DNA of 64,000 bases, from assembly GCA_017452265.1 (NCBI GenBank), contig JAFTMS010000020.1, positions 1-64,000 of the forward strand, in the 5' to 3' direction. This DNA comes from Bacteroidales bacterium (GTDB lineage Bacteria; Bacteroidota; Bacteroidia; Bacteroidales; UBA932). Under the pieces are notes generated by a model, which was given only the letters and a program-made list of their open reading frames with translations, was not told where the DNA came from and searched no databases. Shown here piece after piece: positions 59,460-64,000 of the stretch. The number at the start of each line of letters is the position of its first letter. Positions within the stretch are counted from its first letter, which is position 1. Both the position numbers and the translations under genes were made by a program.

Positions 59460-61877
59460 ATGAATATGGAGAGAAATATGATCAGAGCCTTTGCCGCTTC
59501 GATGGTCTGCCTTGCGGCCATATCCTGCAGCTTTGACGAGACCGAGGACATAAGGCTTGTGGAGCTGGGAACTCCGCTGGAGGACAATGTCTGCGTCGTG
59601 GAGGCGGAAGGCGGAGAATACGACCTTGAGGTGTATTCCAACGGAAGCTACCATGTGGAGATGCTTTCCGAAAGCAATTGGCTCACCCTCAGTGCAATGG
59701 AAGGAAACGGCGACGGCGTCATAAAGCTTGTGACGGCAGGCAACGAGGAATTCAAGCGCATGACCTCGTTCGTGCTCTGCAGCGATGTGGATTCGCGAAG
59801 GGACACTGTGTATGTGAAGCAGAAGGGAAAGATAGAGGCCCGTCTTTCGATGGACAATACGTCTATGGTCATTCCGGGAGCCGGCGGGGAGTCTACGGCA
59901 TCCCTGACGACCAACATCCCGTTCAGCTACTTCACCGTGGATGTGGACTACGTGGATGTGGAGAATGTCGGCTGGCTGGATCCGGCGAAGGTGTCGATGT
60001 CCGGCGAAGGCGAGGAGAAGACCCTCAGCATATGGTCTGAGCCGAATCCGGACGATGTGTCGGTGCGTACGGCATCCCTGAACCTGTCCTTCGTGGACGG
60101 ATGGGGCGACAAGGTGGCCCTCGACCTCATCATAATGCAGAAGAATGCCGCCGAGGCCCTTGGAGTCCTCAAGTCATTCGGACAGATAAGGGAACTGTAT
60201 CCGAACGGCGGCGAGGTCACGGAGGATTATATCCTTGAAGGAATCGTGGTCAGCAACACCGAAGGCGGAAACGCCGGTGAAAACGAGCAGGTGAGTGCCT
60301 CTGCGATAGATTACACAGGCTCGGCCAGAACTGTCTACATCCAGTCTGTTGACGGAAAATACGGCTTCGCCCTCATTACTGATACGGAAGAGGACAACAT
60401 TTTCCGCCAGTACAGCAAGGTGCAGGTGCTTCTCAAGGGCACGGAGATATACCTTTATGACAATCCGGCTAAGTTCTACCAGATCAAGGGCGTGAAGAAG
60501 AGCATGGTCGCTTCCAACGTGAAGGCGGCGGACTCTGAAATCGTGGTCAAGGAAAAGCATTTCAAGGACATCACGGACGAGGACATATATACATACGTCA
60601 GGATAAAGGATGTTGAGTTTCCTGTGAGGAAAGGCTCCATCTGTCCGATAAACGAAGGATATTCCATAGCAGGAAAGTCCGACCGTATATCCAAGTTCCC
60701 TCTTCTTGTGCGCGACATCAACGGCGACAGCTTCTACATGTACACCAACACCGTCTGCACCTACCGCAACGACGGCACACGTGTGCCTCAGGGCTCGGGA
60801 GACATCTCCGGAGTGATCGTGCACGAGAGGTTCTCGCGCTTCGAGTGGGAGAACGGCATGGACCTTCTCGATATGGATGACAATCCGCAGCTCGGCAACA
60901 TCGGAAGGTACCAGATACGCCACCAGACCAAAGGGGATATCTATGACCATATGAACATGGACTTCAAGGACAGCTTCTCTGAACTTCTCGTGGAGTACCG
61001 TTACTGGAATCCTGATGTGGAGAACGGAGTGCAGAAGCCGACATACGGCGACAACGGCTGGTTCACCCACACATATCAGAGGAAGTACACAGGCACAGAG
61101 GCGAAGGAATATACGGAAGAGCAGTACAGGCAGCACATGTCCGCTGAAGTATGCTTCTCGTATCTCGGCCCTATAGGCCTTTCCGGCTCTATGTTCGGAG
61201 CCAATACCGGCAACATCAACGGCCTGGGCATCGTGTTCGATTCCGCGAACGACCGCTACAATCCTGAGATGTCGGAATGGGTGGGCGAGCATCAGGGAAC
61301 TATGCAGTGGCTCGCTCCGAGCACGTCCATGGCTGATGCGGAGGTGCCGGTCCGTGTGGCTAATGCAGGCAACGGAGCAGGAAAAGGCTGGTGCTCTTCA
61401 GACTGCTACTGCGCATTCAGAAGCCTCAAATGGTGGGACTTCGACCTCGAAAGGGGATACGCATGGATGCTCAACTTCTCGACGGAAGGCGTCACGGAAG
61501 ACCTCTCGATGCAGATCTCTGTGCTGAACTCTTCGCAGAAGTTCCATTCTCCACGCTACTGGAAGGCTGAATGGTCGGAAGTGGATTCAATGGATCCGTC
61601 GAAGGACATACAATGGCACCTCATCGACGAATACACCGTTCCGGACATCTCGCAGTGGACGGGAACCCTCTTCTCGTCTGTCGTGGGATACAAGGCCATC
61701 AACATGGCCCTTCCGCGTGAGATGCTCGGTAAGAAGAACGTATATGTACGCCTCATGCCTGTAAGCAACCTCTGCAGCAGCGGCGGTGACTATACGGACA
61801 CATTCATGGCCGACGACGAGGACGGCGACAAACATGCAAGTTCGATCGACTACATAGCGATCCGATACAATAAATAA
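59460..61877 (+). CDS. BACON plus DUF5689 surface lipoprotein
   Basis: An 805-residue lipoprotein (LAAISC, mature CSFDETEDI). Residues 40-215 hold two BACON-like sandwiches (WLTLSAMEGNGDGVIKLVT; AALGVLK ends the second). Residues 220-390 match DUF5689 (IRELYPNGGEVTEDYILEGI; FRQYSKVQVLLKGTEIYLYD), an OB-fold-like domain found in surface proteins, some near nucleases. The 400-residue remainder is beta-rich and unassigned, with an aromatic-rich stretch (KWWDFDLERGYAWMLNF). Binding or cutting a polymer outside the cell is likely; activity is not evident. Confidence 0.78.
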   Translation: MNMERNMIRAFAASMVCLAAISCSFDETEDIRLVELGTPLEDNVCVVEAEGGEYDLEVYSNGSYHVEMLSESNWLTLSAMEGNGDGVIKLVTAGNEEFKRMTSFVLCSDVDSRRDTVYVKQKGKIEARLSMDNTSMVIPGAGGESTASLTTNIPFSYFTVDVDYVDVENVGWLDPAKVSMSGEGEEKTLSIWSEPNPDDVSVRTASLNLSFVDGWGDKVALDLIIMQKNAAEALGVLKSFGQIRELYPNGGEVTEDYILEGIVVSNTEGGNAGENEQVSASAIDYTGSARTVYIQSVDGKYGFALITDTEEDNIFRQYSKVQVLLKGTEIYLYDNPAKFYQIKGVKKSMVASNVKAADSEIVVKEKHFKDITDEDIYTYVRIKDVEFPVRKGSICPINEGYSIAGKSDRISKFPLLVRDINGDSFYMYTNTVCTYRNDGTRVPQGSGDISGVIVHERFSRFEWENGMDLLDMDDNPQLGNIGRYQIRHQTKGDIYDHMNMDFKDSFSELLVEYRYWNPDVENGVQKPTYGDNGWFTHTYQRKYTGTEAKEYTEEQYRQHMSAEVCFSYLGPIGLSGSMFGANTGNINGLGIVFDSANDRYNPEMSEWVGEHQGTMQWLAPSTSMADAEVPVRVANAGNGAGKGWCSSDCYCAFRSLKWWDFDLERGYAWMLNFSTEGVTEDLSMQISVLNSSQKFHSPRYWKAEWSEVDSMDPSKDIQWHLIDEYTVPDISQWTGTLFSSVVGYKAINMALPREMLGKKNVYVRLMPVSNLCSSGGDYTDTFMADDEDGDKHASSIDYIAIRYNK

Positions 61878-61898
61878 CCATTATAAAAAACACAAATC

Positions 61899-63830
61899 AT
61901 GAACAAAAAACATCTGATCATGGCCTTCGCGGCAGTGCTGGCCATCTTTACAGGCTGTAAGGAGAATGAAATCACTCCGGAACAGCCGACTCCGCAGATC
62001 TCTGCAATCTCTCCGTCAAACGGACTTGCAGGAATAGCTGCAACAATCACAGGCAAGGATTTCTCCGAGACCAAGGAGGACAACGTGGTGCTCTTCGGTG
62101 AGGCTCCTGCAACGGTGACTGCTGCATCTGCCACATCGGTCATGGTAATCGTCCCTGAGAACGAGCCGGGCGATGTGAACGTGACCGTAACCGTGGGCGA
62201 GAAGACTTCGGCAGCCTTCAAGTTCACTTATGATGTCCCTGTATATCCTGCAGGCCTCAAGTCCCTGAATCCTGCAAGTGCTCAGGCCGGCGCTGAAATC
62301 ACCCTTGTGGGCGAGAACTTCGGCGACGACAAGAGCGTCTACACCGTGCTTTTCGATGAGGCTGAGGCTGAAATCAAGAGCGTGAGCGACGAAGCTATCG
62401 TTGTCGTTGTTCCGGAGACTGAGGACGCACAGGCAAACGTCATCCTCAAGAAGGGCGACGAGATGATACCTGCCGTGCAGCAGTTCACATATGAATTTGC
62501 AAAGACACTTACAATGGGTGCAGTCTCAGGCGTCATCTATGAGGCAGGTTCAGACTTCGTCGTTCCTGTGGAGAATCTCGCAGAGGGTGATGAGGTAAAG
62601 GCCGTGCTTATAGGAAAGGACGGCGAGGTTGAGGTCGAGTGCCTTGCTGAGGCCGGTTCGCTCACAGTGTTCGTCCCTGAAAAGCTCAAGGGCGATTACA
62701 AGCTCAAGGTGTATGTGAAGGGATGCCTCCCTGTGGAGTCTGCGGCAGAGTTCGCCGTATGGTATGTCCCTGCATATGAACTTGACCTTACGGATCCTGC
62801 CGGATATATCGGAGGATACGGCTCAGGTTCTCACAAGGACGGAGCCGGTTCTGAAGCGAGATTCAATTCTACCAGCGGTGTCGCTCTTGCTTCAGACGGA
62901 TCGCTGTATGTCACCACTATCGGTGGAACAATCAAAAGCAATAACGGCCACGCAATCCGCAAGGTCAATCCTACCACAAAGGAAGTCACCACATTGGTCG
63001 AGCCGGATGTGCTGACGCTTGGCGGTACGCAGAACATATATCCATATCACGGAGCCTTCGCTTCAAACGGAGACTATTATGTGGCCTGCAAGAACGGCAA
63101 GTTCATGATAGGCAAGCTTGCTGCTGCTGACAATGCCTGGTCAGTCACTGAGTGTACAAACACTCCTGCAAAGTTCAAGGAAGACAAGGGCATCAACTTC
63201 ATGAACCTTATCCTCGACGCTCAGGACAACATCTACGTATGCGACCGCGACCAGAGCCGTATCCTCAAGGTGAATGCAGGCTCTACTGACGTTGCTGCAA
63301 CAATCCAGGTCAAGGCTGCAATCAACGGTGAGGAGAACAACATCCAGATCAACCACATCGCATGGGGAAAGAACAAGGAGCAGTTCATCGTGTCAGGTTC
63401 TGACGACCTCGTGCTTGTCCTCGCGGATATGAGCGGAAACGGAACCGTTATTGCCGGAAATGGTCTGAAGCCTCATTATTATGACGGCAGCAATGACAAC
63501 AAGACAGGAACCACACTGAATTTCACCGACGGTGAGCCAGGCAATCCTCTTTCTGCAACAATAGGTCAGATCGGCGGCATATACTACGATGAGACAGACG
63601 GCTACATCTACTTCAACGATATCAACTCAAAGGCATTCAGAGTGCTCGTGCCGGGTGTAGGCGGCGACTATACGAAGGGAGTCGTGAAGACTCTTCTCGG
63701 ACATCCGTCTCTGTCGGCATCCAAGGAAGGTGCGCTCGGCAATCTCGGCGGAATTGCAAGGATGTCTGACGGCTCTTTCTATATTGCTGCCAACAAGGCG
63801 ATAAGCAAGGCATCTCCAATTGCAGAGTAA
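61899..63830 (+). CDS. IPT/TIG and NHL-repeat surface lipoprotein
   Basis: A 643-residue lipoprotein (AIFTGC, mature CKENEITPEQ). Two IPT/TIG immunoglobulin-like domains (ISAISPSNGLAGIAATITG, residues 33-110; LKSLNPASAQAGAEITLVG, residues 112-205), a third beta region, then an NHL-type propeller (GSEARFNSTSGVALASDG, NIYVCDRDQSRILKVN, and a last blade LGNLGGIARMSDGSFYIA). IPT-NHL proteins in such loci are surface glycan-binding proteins. GH3 start follows after 12 bases. Confidence 0.85.
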   Translation: MNKKHLIMAFAAVLAIFTGCKENEITPEQPTPQISAISPSNGLAGIAATITGKDFSETKEDNVVLFGEAPATVTAASATSVMVIVPENEPGDVNVTVTVGEKTSAAFKFTYDVPVYPAGLKSLNPASAQAGAEITLVGENFGDDKSVYTVLFDEAEAEIKSVSDEAIVVVVPETEDAQANVILKKGDEMIPAVQQFTYEFAKTLTMGAVSGVIYEAGSDFVVPVENLAEGDEVKAVLIGKDGEVEVECLAEAGSLTVFVPEKLKGDYKLKVYVKGCLPVESAAEFAVWYVPAYELDLTDPAGYIGGYGSGSHKDGAGSEARFNSTSGVALASDGSLYVTTIGGTIKSNNGHAIRKVNPTTKEVTTLVEPDVLTLGGTQNIYPYHGAFASNGDYYVACKNGKFMIGKLAAADNAWSVTECTNTPAKFKEDKGINFMNLILDAQDNIYVCDRDQSRILKVNAGSTDVAATIQVKAAINGEENNIQINHIAWGKNKEQFIVSGSDDLVLVLADMSGNGTVIAGNGLKPHYYDGSNDNKTGTTLNFTDGEPGNPLSATIGQIGGIYYDETDGYIYFNDINSKAFRVLVPGVGGDYTKGVVKTLLGHPSLSASKEGALGNLGGIARMSDGSFYIAANKAISKASPIAE

Positions 63831-63842
63831 TCAGTCATTCAT

Positions 63843-64000
63843 ATGAATATCAGACTATTGTCTATTGCATCCGGCATTCTGCTTCTGGCATGTGCCGGAT
63901 GCTCTTCAAAGAATGAGGCCCCTGTGGAATCCTGTGCTTACCCTGTCACTCAGGAGCATAGGGACAGGGCGGCGGAGCTGGTCAGCCGGATGACGCTGGA
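63843..64000 (+). CDS. Glycoside hydrolase family 3 lipoprotein (partial, cut by window end)
   Basis: The first 52 codons are visible: a lipoprotein signal (LLLACAGC, mature CSSKNEAPV) and the beginning of a GH3 domain (HRDRAAELVSRMTL, matching the usual R..ELVSRMTLEEK of GH3 beta-glucosidases/xylosidases). The rest lies outside the window. It would trim imported oligomers from the non-reducing end. Confidence 0.75.
   Translation, partial: MNIRLLSIASGILLLACAGCSSKNEAPVESCAYPVTQEHRDRAAELVSRMTL

Noticed and set aside
60174..61292. A 372-residue minus-strand frame opposite the DUF5689 gene
   Set aside because: Shadow frame with no recognisable domain and no independent start signals.
1..64000. 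tRNA, rRNA, prophage or insertion-sequence genes
   Set aside because: No cloverleaf, rRNA-like stretch, transposase, integrase or phage gene was recognised in the window.

Overview
This window looks like chromosomal DNA from a gut-type member of the order Bacteroidales (phylum Bacteroidota). The support is a SusC/SusD pair, BACON, DUF5689 and FISUMP-type lipoproteins, near-absence of Shine-Dalgarno sequences, promoters of the Bacteroidota form (TTTG/TTG, 19-21 bp, TAnnTTTG), a family-43 xylanolytic-type enzyme, and the ribosomal order rplM-rpsI-rpsB-tsf. Base composition is moderately GC-rich with AT-richer islands around 22.5-26.8 kb. Genus cannot be fixed by eye; an Alistipes-like or uncultured Bacteroidales lineage would fit.

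Layout. 0-14.4 kb: housekeeping genes (ddl, prmC, a U32 protease-family protein, a TPR protein, an M16-like protein without its zinc motif, a DUF3109 protein, hemW, an M24 aminopeptidase) and a lipoprotein of unknown function. Three copies of a structured leader element lie directly before ddl, the lipoprotein and the aminopeptidase. 14.4-17.3 kb: a GH43 enzyme and a damaged-looking BACON lipoprotein. 17.5-20.8 kb: lpxK, a dus-family gene and pfkA. 20.9-26.8 kb: two large repeat-rich surface lipoproteins; the second has nine G residues inside its promoter spacer, a classic setting for phase variation. 27.7-30.6 kb: rplM, rpsI, rpsB, tsf. 30.7-36 kb: a CPBP protease, menA, a nucleoside-type MFS carrier, tgt and an LptF/G permease. 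36-44.1 kb (minus strand): a compact unit alaS, an LptF/G-Fmt fusion, thiamine pyrophosphokinase, ilvA, ilvE. 44.3-47.7 kb: a uronate unit of a KduD-like dehydrogenase, an EIIC of the galactitol type without EIIA/EIIB, a KduI with a signal peptide, and a small TPR-like protein. 47.7-48.8 kb: two paralogous outer-membrane barrels. 49.3-64 kb: a polysaccharide-utilisation-like locus with two phosphodiesterase/nuclease-fold (EEP) proteins, a lipoprotein, SusC, SusD, three cell-surface lipoproteins and the start of a GH3 enzyme cut by the window edge.

How it works together. The last locus has the logic of a Sus system: surface lipoproteins bind and cut a polymer, SusCD import the product, and GH3 trims it. 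The two intact EEP proteins suggest that a phosphodiester is part of the substrate (inference). The uronate unit would isomerise unsaturated uronate in the periplasm, move it through the orphan EIIC and reduce or oxidise it in the cytoplasm (inference).

The most promising undescribed signals are: (1) the covarying hairpin plus H-type-pseudoknot leader found three times immediately upstream of start codons; (2) a four-box inverted-repeat element present twice with identical 16/37/16 spacing; (3) the LptF/G-Fmt fusion; (4) the G9 promoter spacer.
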